This document shows positions 1 to 9,000 of a DNA stretch of 17,310 nucleotides, one piece after another. The DNA is from EX4572-165 sp002254885 (lineage in GTDB: Archaea; Thermoplasmatota; E2; DHVEG-1). Every line of letters begins with the position of its first letter. Within the stretch, counting starts at the first letter, position 1. Position numbers and translations under genes: made by a program. Below the pieces are notes generated by a model. The model searched no databases and was not told the DNA's origin. It saw only the letters and a program-made list of their open reading frames with translations. The stretch lies in contig JAOZSQ010000048.1 in assembly GCA_029939595.1 (NCBI GenBank), forward strand, positions 1 through 17,310, given 5' to 3'.

Positions 1-379
1 CTTCACCTGGACCAGGATTTACTATTTTCATCCATGGTGCATAGAAATCTTCCACAGGATCAGTTTCTCCTGTAAGCATGGTAATCATTGTACCAGCTGG
101 ATTCTCAAAAACAAGAGCCCCAATTTCAGATATGATTGCAAGGTCTTGTAAAATAACTGGATTCATAGCTTCATCTATGGCTCCACCTATTTGAAGAAAA
201 CCTTCGCTCATCATTTTTTGTTCTTGTTGTGTTAGATTGTTTTGTCTTTCATCTGCGTAACCTTCCGAATTTGGATCAACTAAACTTGGTGATCCGGCCA
301 TGATTGCACTTGACGGGAGGATAAATGCCATGGCAATCAATAACGAAAGGCCTATTTTTAATATTTTTTTATTTCTCAT
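1..379 (-). CDS. N-terminal part of a secreted protein of unknown function (runs off the left edge)
   Basis: Reading the minus strand from the ATG at 377-379 gives 126 uninterrupted codons to the window edge, so the 3' part is missing. The product starts MRNKKILKIGLSLLIAMAFI, a basic n-region followed by a hydrophobic core, with a likely signal-peptide cleavage after the AIMAG region near residue 28. The visible mature part is acidic, begins with a Gln/Asn-rich polar stretch (around residues 40-60) and then has a mildly hydrophobic segment (about 75-105). I recognise no domain or catalytic motif. The start is well supported: a strong Shine-Dalgarno AAGGAGG lies at 391-397, 11 bases upstream, and a TATA-like box lies further up. 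Like its neighbours it is exported, so it fits the surface-protein theme, but its function cannot be assigned from this fragment. Confidence 0.75.
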   Translation of the reverse strand, partial: MRNKKILKIGLSLLIAMAFILPSSAIMAGSPSLVDPNSEGYADERQNNLTQQEQKMMSEGFLQIGGAIDEAMNPVILQDLAIISEIGALVFENPAGTMITMLTGETDPVEDFYAPWMKIVNPGPGE

Positions 380-390
380 AGAAATTTCTG

Positions 391-439
391 CCTCCTTATA
401 TATTTTAGGTATATTGTAATAATTTTGAGAATATATAAA
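391..439 (-). promoter_or_regulatory. Promoter and ribosome-binding site of the left-edge secreted protein
   Basis: On the minus strand there is a TATA-like element TTTATATA at 432-439. Transcription would be expected to start about 25 bases downstream, near 407-412, leaving a leader of about 30 bases. That leader contains AAGGAGG at 391-397, the best match to an anti-Shine-Dalgarno complement in the window. The pairing of box, short leader and SD is seen in the sequence; actual use is inferred. Confidence 0.55.
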
Positions 440-859
440 TGTTGTGGTTTATTTTTTCAGCCCCATAAAAAACAAATAAAATAAATTTTACATCATTCAA
501 CACATGTAAATTATGATTTCTTATTAATATATAATATAGTAATAATAAGATAATACAGAAAATCAATCTAATAATTTATGCTTAATTTATGCAATAAAAG
601 AGTTTGTTAAGCATTATGATTTAATTGAAGAAAATTCAGTTTAAAAACAAAAAATTTAATGAATTACTAAAAAAGTATCCTAAATTTAAAATTTTTAAAT
701 AGAATTTTGTTGATAAATAATTAAAAATAATCATATAAAAAAAGTGCTTATAGAATCTAACCATAATTATATAATAAGATAAAGTTCACTTATCATAGAA
801 AAAACAAAGTTTTCTTGGCACATTTCATATGAAGCATTTAAAAGAAACACAAATACCCC
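440..859. other. AT-rich intergenic spacer, no gene recognised
   Basis: This stretch lies upstream of the left-edge gene and downstream of the beta-helix gene. It is extremely AT-rich, with many homopolymer runs. I find no RNA gene, no long direct repeat and no open frame longer than about 35 codons. A few short stop-free segments (roughly 549-644 and 625-702 on the plus strand, in different frames) could be decayed coding DNA but are equally expected at this base composition. An 8-base inverted repeat (519-526 with 543-550, 16-base loop) is present and is AT-only apart from one base pair. Confidence 0.6.
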
Positions 860-883
860 AAAAAAAAATACCATAAAAAAAAA
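860..883 (-). terminator. Oligo-T terminator after the beta-helix gene
   Basis: On the minus strand, about 80 to 100 bases after the stop codon at 961-963, there are two T9 runs (complement of A runs at 875-883 and 860-868) separated by six bases. Archaeal RNA polymerase commonly terminates at such T-rich tracts without a hairpin, and no convincing stem is visible here. The call rests on the two runs and their position. Confidence 0.5.
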
Positions 884-960
884 GAGGAACATATGACTTG
901 ATAAATATTTCAACGCATATGATTATTGATAATTATTTTGACATATTTTATAATTTTGGT

Positions 961-2397
961 TTAGAATTTTTTTCTCTTCACAATGAATAACACCATCAAA
1001 ATGGATATAAGAACAAATAAAACAGTAAAACCTGGCGTATCATCAATCACCGGTTTTTCATTATTTGTTTCATTTAAATTTTCAATATTAAAAGAAATAT
1101 GATTAACAGCAGAGATATCATCACTATTTATCGCTGAAACAAATAATGTATGCAAGCCATTTTCATATATACTTGTATTCAAAGATAACTCCCATGCTTC
1201 AAGTCCTTCAACAGACACCCATTCAGTATCATCAATTCTTATGCTCACTTCTATAATTTCTTTCTCATCAATAACAGTTCCTTTAATTAGAATAGTATCT
1301 GAAACTTTTTCATCATTGGTTGGTGATAAGATCATTATAACCATAGTTGATGGAGTTAGAGTTGAAATTGGATTTATATACGGATAGTTATCAGTACTAT
1401 ACATTTGAATTTCATAGCTTGAATCTCCAATACCATCAGCATCAGCATCTATACCCATGTAATCATCCCAGTAATTTCCAACAATTCCATTATCCCATAT
1501 GTTCATACAGACATCTCTAACATGAGTCATTGAATTAGCATTAAAATTATTTTGATAAAACATGTTGCCAATACAGTCATTAATGATTATCACACCTATT
1601 GAATTATTCGTTATATCATTCATATAAAACTGATTATATTCAGATGCTGCAATTGTCATCCCATTTCCAGTATTAGCAGTAATGGAACAATATGCTATAT
1701 CCGAAAGATACATCTCATATAGATACATACCATTGATATTATCAGATAAAACATTTCTCTTAACAACATAATTGTTGCCATAATAAAAATTTAATCCATC
1801 ATTGTTTTCTTGAATCAAACAATCATTAACCTGATTATTCGACCCATTTCTCATCAAAATACCTACATAGTTTTGTTCAATGATACAAGAAGAAATATGT
1901 ATATTATTTGAATCGGAAAAAACTCCTGCATAATCGATAGTCATAGTAAGAATGTCATCTGAAACACCAACCCCTTCAACAATCTGTATCCCTCCACCAT
2001 CATTTGATGAAGTATTAGAACCTGTTTTGTTTGTTTCTTCATAGGTATAATTACCGCTGTTTCTAATGCTTATTTCTTCTAGGGTAACATTATCGCTTGC
2101 AATGTAAATAGTATTTCCCAAAAAATTTCCATCAATAATGGTATTATATTTATCTTCACCTTTGATATTAAGAGATTTTGTAATTAAAACCTGTTCAACA
2201 TAAATATTGTTATAGATAAATATGGTATCGCCACTTGCAGATTCATCAACAGCACCCATTATTGATGAGTAATTTCCATCACCTGTTCCACCTACATACA
2301 AAATTTTATTTGTATTCTCCTGTGAGGAAGCTAATAAACCTATACCATTTATCCATAATAAAAATGTAATACTAACAATTAAAATTTTTTTATTCAT
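961..2397 (-). CDS. Secreted right-handed beta-helix (NosD-type) protein with Ig-like domain and PGF-type C-terminal anchor
   Basis: A 478-residue surface protein. Residues 1-24 form a signal peptide (MNKK then a hydrophobic core). Residues about 33-345 are a NosD/pectate-lyase-like parallel beta-helix: the head has the LYVGGTGDGNYSSI motif and IIDGN, the body has repeated N-N-x-hydrophobic rungs, and the end cap (about 300-342) has WDNGIVGNYWDDY followed by DADADGIGD, a DxDxDG-type calcium-binding signature. Residues about 352-440 look like an Ig-like beta-sandwich. The tail (454-478) is TPGF, a hydrophobic segment of about 16 residues, then KRKK, matching the PGF-CTERM pattern processed by archaeosortase and linked to lipid. 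The start is supported by AAAGGTGA at 2407-2414. In this family such helices bind or scaffold polysaccharide or other surface ligands. No catalytic acid cluster was identified, so an enzymatic role is not claimed. Its head resembles that of the giant protein upstream. Confidence 0.85.
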   Translation of the reverse strand: MNKKILIVSITFLLWINGIGLLASSQENTNKILYVGGTGDGNYSSIMGAVDESASGDTIFIYNNIYVEQVLITKSLNIKGEDKYNTIIDGNFLGNTIYIASDNVTLEEISIRNSGNYTYEETNKTGSNTSSNDGGGIQIVEGVGVSDDILTMTIDYAGVFSDSNNIHISSCIIEQNYVGILMRNGSNNQVNDCLIQENNDGLNFYYGNNYVVKRNVLSDNINGMYLYEMYLSDIAYCSITANTGNGMTIAASEYNQFYMNDITNNSIGVIIINDCIGNMFYQNNFNANSMTHVRDVCMNIWDNGIVGNYWDDYMGIDADADGIGDSSYEIQMYSTDNYPYINPISTLTPSTMVIMILSPTNDEKVSDTILIKGTVIDEKEIIEVSIRIDDTEWVSVEGLEAWELSLNTSIYENGLHTLFVSAINSDDISAVNHISFNIENLNETNNEKPVIDDTPGFTVLFVLISILMVLFIVKRKKF

Positions 2398-2406
2398 TTT
2401 TTATAT

Positions 2407-2477
2407 TCACCTTTATCATTTTTTTATTTTTTTATTTGAATGAATTAAACCTTCTCAATAAATCCTTTATATTTAAG
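2407..2477 (-). promoter_or_regulatory. Promoter and ribosome-binding site of the beta-helix/PGF protein
   Basis: The minus strand carries CTTAAATATAAA at 2466-2477, a near-canonical archaeal TATA box. Initiation about 25 bases downstream would leave a leader of about 45-50 bases. The leader ends with AAAGGTGA at 2407-2414, nine bases before the ATG; GGTGA matches the archaeal 16S 3' end. It lies only about 70 bases past the hairpin that ends the upstream gene, consistent with separate transcription. Confidence 0.6.
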
Positions 2478-2521
2478 TGTTTTTCACATATAAAAAATAA
2501 ATTGTTCTAAAAATCTATTTA

Positions 2522-2568
2522 TTTTTTTAAAAAATAATAAAAATAATATTTACCTTCAAAAAGGTAAA
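2522..2568 (-). terminator. Hairpin plus T-rich tract after the giant gene
   Basis: An 8-bp perfect inverted repeat (TTTACCTT at 2549-2556 and AAGGTAAA at 2561-2568) encloses a 4-base loop. On the minus strand it sits about 60 bases beyond the stop codon of the giant gene. It is followed by a T-rich stretch (complement of 2529-2548) including a T6 run. The arrangement looks like an intrinsic terminator. Confidence 0.6.
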
Positions 2569-2628
2569 CTAATTATCTTTTATATTATCATTTATGATAC
2601 GTAATATTTTGAGATTATTTACAAATTA

Positions 2629-3096
2629 TTACATAAGACCATAGCTATGAAACGTAAACTCATACATACTTGGAATATCTCGCCATAACCCTCCACCATC
2701 ACGGGTGAACCAGAATGCTCCATCAGTGTATTGATTTCCAAATGCATAACCCCATTCATAACCAAAGTTTGTAGTTACACCACTAGGTGCAGGAGGAATT
2801 ACAATAAAGTAATCAATACCTGGCATCACAGCTGTATCTATAAAATCAACAGATAACCAGTAAAATGAGCTATCAATTTCAGCAGGAGTAAATACGACAG
2901 TATCAATTAATGTTCCTTTAGGATTATTAGTACGCAGCTCTATCGTAAGATTAAAATCAGGTACTCCAAACTTACGTAGATATAAATCAACACGAGTTAA
3001 TGTACTCATACCTGGTGTAAAGCTTTGTGCACCCGCCCAGTCTCCATCAACAGCATGTCGAATTGGGAAACCACGTTCAAACACTTCTTGAGTTAC
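2629..3096 (-). repeat. Copy 1 of the 155-residue C-terminal domain shared with the gingipain
   Basis: These 468 bases encode the last 155 residues of the giant protein plus the stop codon. They align end to end, with no gap, to 9822-10289. By hand count about 114 of 155 residues are identical. Fully conserved blocks include RGFPIRHA, DGDWAGAQSFTP, PPAPSGVTT, FGYEWGYAFG and TRDGG. The aromatic, Gly-rich beta pattern suggests a jelly-roll-like sandwich of the kind annotated as choice-of-anchor domains, but the family name is my inference. Confidence 0.8.
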
Positions 3097-6000
3097 ATCC
3101 AATATATCCTCAATTACATGAACTGTTACCATGGCTATATTTGAGCTTAACCCTAAATCATCATCCACCGTATAATTAAAGAAATTAATACCAATAAAAC
3201 CAGGATCAGGAGTATAATTTACATTACCTGTAATTAGATCAACATTAATTGTTCCATTTGTTGGACCTGACCCAACAATAACAACCGTTGCAGGATCTAT
3301 AATTCCATCAATATCATAGTCATTATCTAAAATATCAATAATTATTGAATTATTAACAAGAGTATTAACTTCATCATCAACAGCAACTGGTGGATCATTA
3401 ATATCTGTTATATTTATGTTTACAAATGTAAGGTCTGAATATTCATAACCATCGAATGCCTGATAGGTAAAAAAATCCATGCCACTATAATTTTCATTTG
3501 GAATATAGATAAATGAACCATCAATATTGAGGGTCACATCTCCATAATTTGGATTATCAACAATTACAGCAGTTATTGGACTGGGACTGCTATCAGGATC
3601 AGAATCATTTAGAAGAACACCTGGTGCTGAAACATTTAAGGTTCCATCCTCTGCAACTATGTAGCTATCATTTTGTCCAATGGGCTGAATATTTCCGTTT
3701 AAAACAAAAATAGTAACTGTTGCATTATTTGAATAATCAACTCCATCAAATGCCCGATATGTAAATGAATCAATTCCAAAGAAGTCAGTATCTGGCATAT
3801 AAATAAATGACCCATTGACTTGGAGAATAACAGATCCATCTGTTGGATCTGAGGTTTTAAATGCCTGCAACAGACTTGAATTTGTTTCAGCATCGCTATC
3901 ATTGCTTAATACACCAAATGCAGGAACAAATAAAGTAGTATCTTCAATTGTAATGTAGCTGTCATTATATGCAATAGGTGGATCGTTTTCAGGGTTTACT
4001 GAAATGTTCACTGTTGCTATATTTGAATAGTTTAAACCATCATATACATGATATGTAAATGAATCAATACCCACCCAATCATCAAATGGCTCATAAATAA
4101 ATGAACCATTACCATAGACCGTTAGATACCCATAAGATGGATCAGTTACCTTTGATGCAGTTAAATTGCTTGGGCCGCTATCTGGATCTGAATCATTTAT
4201 AAGAATTCCAGGTGCTGCAATCGTTAATATTGTATCTTCAATCGTGATGTAGCTGTCGTTTTCAGCAATCGGCACTATATTTTCAGTAAAAACATTGATA
4301 GTTACAGTTGCAGCATTTGAATAGTTTAACCCATCAAATATGTTATAATCAAAGGTGTCAACACCTGACCAATTTGTATTTGGTGTATAGCTAAATGAAC
4401 CATTTTCAAATAAAGTCAAATATCCATTTGATACGTCGTTAAGAAGCTGTGTTTCTAAAACGGCAGGTCCGCTATCAGAATCATTATCGTTGATTAAAAC
4501 GCCAGGCATAGTAACATTTAATGTCTGACTAATGTTTGTATTATAACTATCATCATAAGCAATTGGTAGAGCATTACTTGACACAACGATAAGATCAACA
4601 GAAGCAATATTTGAATTATTAATTCCATCAAATGCCCGATATGTAAATGAATCATTTCCCAAGTAACCTATATTTGGAGTATAAACAAATGAACCCGACG
4701 GGTGAAGATCTAATGTCCCATTTGTTGTATTTACCATAACAACCGCAGATAAAATATCTGGTCCTGAGTCATTATCTAAATCATTTTCTAATATACCCGG
4801 AGCAGCAATTGAAATTGAATCATTTTGTAAAAGATAATAAACATCATCATAAGCAACAGGCACCTCATTATCATGTAAAATTGTGATGGTAACTGTTGTA
4901 ATATTTGAGTAATCCTCTCCATCATATGCCCGATATTTGAACGAATCGTTTCCAACAAAAACATGTGAAGGAGTATAATTAAATGAGCCGCTTGAATTGA
5001 ATCTCAATGAGCCATTTGAGGTGGATTCAACAAGATGAGCAGTTAATGGTTGTGGCCCACTATCTGGATCACTGTCGTTTAGCAAAACACCAGGGGATGA
5101 TATCATAAGTGTTAAATTATCAATAGTTGTATATGAATCATTTTGTCCTACTGGCATATCATTGACACTATCAACTATGATAGTTACTGTTGCAATGTTT
5201 GAATATAGTAATCCATCATATGCTTGATAAGTGAAAGAATCAATCCCATTAAAATTACTATCAGGCATGTAAATAAATGAGCCATTTGTATGAAAAACTA
5301 AAGAACCATTTGTAACATTTGATATGAGTACGGCAGATAGATATTCTACCGCAGATTCTGCATCGACATCATTGCTGAGAATTCCCGGTGAAATTATTGA
5401 AAGTAATGTATCTTCATTAATTGTATACATGTTATCATATGCATGAGGCGGATCGTTAAATCCATTTATTGTTATTGTAACTGTTGCATTATTTGAATAA
5501 TCACGTCCATCATATGCTTGATAAGTAAATGTGTCAATACCTGTATAGTTATCATCAGGCATGTATTCAAATGATCCATCACTATTAAGCAATACAGACC
5601 CATGAACTGCATCCATTGAAATAACAGATGTAAGTGCTAGTGGGCTGCTATCGGGGTCTGAGTCATTAATGAGAACTCCTGATGAACTTATGGAAAGTAG
5701 TGTATCTTCATTTACTGTATAACTATCATTTCCTGCAATTGGTATTTCATTAGTATTTAAAACAAAAATGCTGACTGTTGCAATGTTTGAGCTGTTAATT
5801 CCATCAAATGCCTGATAGGTAAATGAATCATACCCATGGAAATCTGGGTTAGGAATGTAAGTAAATGATCCATCACTTACAAAATTAATATCCCCAAAAG
5901 TTGTATTTGATAAAAGTATCCCAGTAAGAACAGATGAATCAATATCTGTATCATTTTCAAGAACCCCAATCGGATATACTGTTAGAATGTTGTCTTCAAT

Positions 6001-9000
6001 TGTATAATATGTATCATTAAATGCAATTGGTGGATCGTTTACGTTAAGTATATTTAATGTAACCGTTGCGTTATCTGAGTAATCCACTCCATTGAATGCT
6101 TTATAAATAAATGAATCAATACCTGTGTAGTTTTCATTAGGGATGTAAACAAATGATCCATTTGAATGAACTGTTACATTACCGTGAGTTGTATTTGTTA
6201 TTTGTACTGCTGTAAGACTACTAAACAGACCATCAGGGTTGCTATCATTAGATAATATTCCCGGACTATTTTCAATAAAAACAGTATCTTCAATAACAAA
6301 ATAGTTATCATTTTGTGCAAAAGGCGGATCAATAATTTGATTTATGATTATAGTTACCGTTGCATTGTTTGAATAGTTCATTCCATCATAAGCACGATAA
6401 GTAAACAAATCATTTCCATAGAAATTAAAATCAGGTTCGTAGCTAAATGATCCATTTCCATTTAAAATAATTGTTCCATTTGTTGTATTAGAAACGATTA
6501 CAGCATTTATTGGCAATGGTCCATCATCAGGATCATAATCATTTGATAAAACTCCAGGAATACTTACTGTTAAAAGTGTATCTTCATCAGTTGCATAAGA
6601 ATCAACTAAAGCAACCGGTGGGTCATTGTTATGTCCAATCGTGATGCTTACATATGCATGTGATGTTGCATTGTCATCATCAGAAATTTGATATTGGAAA
6701 AAATCAGATCCATGATACCCCATATTAGGAGTATAAGAAATTTCACCAGTTGTAGAATTTACAGTTGCATTTCCATGTTCTGGTGGAATAGAGACATTTA
6801 CTGATGAATTGATAATATAACCATCTGTATCAGAATCATTGGCTAATACATTAATCCATCGAGTTGTATTTTCCATCATAATCAATAAATCACCATTTGC
6901 AATAGGTGGAAGATTTGATACATGAACTGGTTTTATAATAGAGTCAACCGCTCCATCACTATCCCCTACACGAAGTTTTACATTATATGTCCCATTATCT
7001 GCATATGAATGTGTTGGATTTTCTATTGTACTGGTATTTCCATCATCAAAATCCCAAAGCCATGAACTGATATTTCCATTATCATCTGTGGAGGTATCAT
7101 TGAACTGGATTATATCTGAGGTGTCCGGGTAAAATGGATCAAACCTAAAATTTGCAACGGGTGGTGTAGCACTCACAGTTACTGTTTTTGTAATAGAATC
7201 AATATATCCATCATCATCAGTTATTGTAAGAGTAACATTATAATGACCGATATGTCCATATTGATGGATGACATTTGTAGATTCATCTGTTACATGAGAG
7301 CTATTTCCATCTCCAAAATCCCAATCCCATATCTCAATAACTCCATAATCTGGATCAATAGACATATCAGTAAACAAAATACGAAGATCTGTTGCTGGAC
7401 TTAATGGAATCCACGAAAAATTAGCGGTGGGCTCATAATCTATATAAAAATGTGCAAGGGGATAATGATCCGTATTTGATCCACCATAGATCATGTATGG
7501 CTCATCATATATTTCATTAAGATCTAAATCAAATGCATTTTCGGATAGTTCATTAAAATTTGACCAGTAATTACCACCATACGAAGTATGGGATGTATTA
7601 TCCCATATGTTATTATTTTCATCAAATACAAATGGGTTTGCAGTTCCTGAAATAAAATTATTATGATAAAAATAATTATTAATAGATGGTGAAATTGGAT
7701 TCTGCACTTTAACACAATATCGTTTCATGCTTGTAACATTAATTGTCACTGTATGAGAGGTTGTATTAAATTCCCCATCTGTTGTAATATATGTAAATTC
7801 ATCATCTCCAATGAAATCATAGACGGGTACATAGTTAAAAGAGCCATCAGATTGTAAAGATAAGGCTCCATTTGAAACATCACTTTGAAGAACTGCTGAA
7901 ATGTGATGTGGTGCTTGATCATGATCATGATCATTTTCAAGTACACCAGGCATAGGAATTGATAAAGATGTTCCAATTGTTGTCCTATAAGTATCATTAG
8001 CTGCAACGGGCATGATCCCTGCTGTTTTGTAGATTTTAAAACAGAAATCCGAATCATTTACCATATCCCATCCCACTCCGCCATCAATTGACATATAAAT
8101 AGTTCCAGGACCATAAGTATCTGTCTCACTGTGACCCCAGTGATAAGCATTCATTGAATTTCCACTGTTTGTATGAACAACAATATAATATTGAACAGAT
8201 GAATCAGATATAAAATCAGCTGCATCAAAAAGGATCCAATCATAGGTTGTATTTATCATACTAGCTGGTTGTGATGAACTGTATACAATAGCACCTGTTG
8301 CATTATTTTCATGAATATCCATTTGAATTGAACTTGTAGGATTTCCAATTCTTTTCAGGTAGAGATAAACTTTTGTAAGTGTTCCTGCTTGAATACGAAC
8401 AGATTGGCCACCCCAAGTATCTGCATAAATTGATAGAAATCGATCACAGGTTGTTTGTTCTTGATTTATTGCATCGCCCGTGTCATCACTTATAACTAAT
8501 ATGTTAACATCACACTGATTTGAAATTAAACTTTGCTCATCCTCAACAGTATATGTAAAAAAATCAGTCCCATTATATCCTAACGTTGGTTGATATGTAA
8601 CAACACCATTTGAGATGCCTGTTATGATTCCATGGCTTGGACTGGTTATAATAACTACAGATGTTTTATCTATACGTCCATCTTGATCATAATCATTATC
8701 AGTTACATTTATTTCAGTAGATATATCCATAGGCAAACTAATAGAGTCATCAATAGCAATTGGGTTGATTTCTTGTAAAGTTCTTATTGTATTTCCAACT
8801 ATTTCATTATCCTCAGAGTTATCCCATATATGAATACCTTCATCATTATAGAAAATATTATTTGATATAATTGTATTTAATGCTGCTTCTTGTAGTCGTA
8901 TCCCATATCCTGAATTATTAATAATTGTATTATTTGAAATAACAATATCATGAACATCCATTAGAAGTATCCCATTGTAATTTTCATATATGCTACAATT

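Noticed and set aside
519..550. Inverted repeat with 8-base arms (TCTTATTA / TAATAAGA) in the left spacer
   Set aside because: The arms are almost entirely A and T and the loop is 16 bases; such a match is expected by chance in DNA this AT-rich, and it is not next to a gene end.
549..702. Two overlapping short open stretches on the plus strand that would join by a frameshift into a Lys-rich peptide
   Set aside because: Each is only 25-32 codons, with no ATG at the start and no SD; Lys/Asn/Ile-rich peptides arise freely from random AT-rich sequence.
961..2397. Assignment as the copper-loading protein NosD of nitrous oxide reductase
   Set aside because: Only the beta-helix fold type is shared; there are no nos neighbours, and the Ig domain and PGF-type tail point to a surface protein.
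3394..6621. Regular 294-base period considered as a CRISPR-like or satellite array
   Set aside because: The period is a multiple of three inside one intact frame and the units encode a recognisable VCBS/cadherin-like domain; unit DNA is diverged and there are no spacers.
7746..8057. 103-codon open frame on the minus strand overlapping the giant gene
   Set aside because: It lies inside the giant frame in another register, with a composition (Met, Ile, Leu, Gln runs) typical of a shifted reading of the VCBS-like code.
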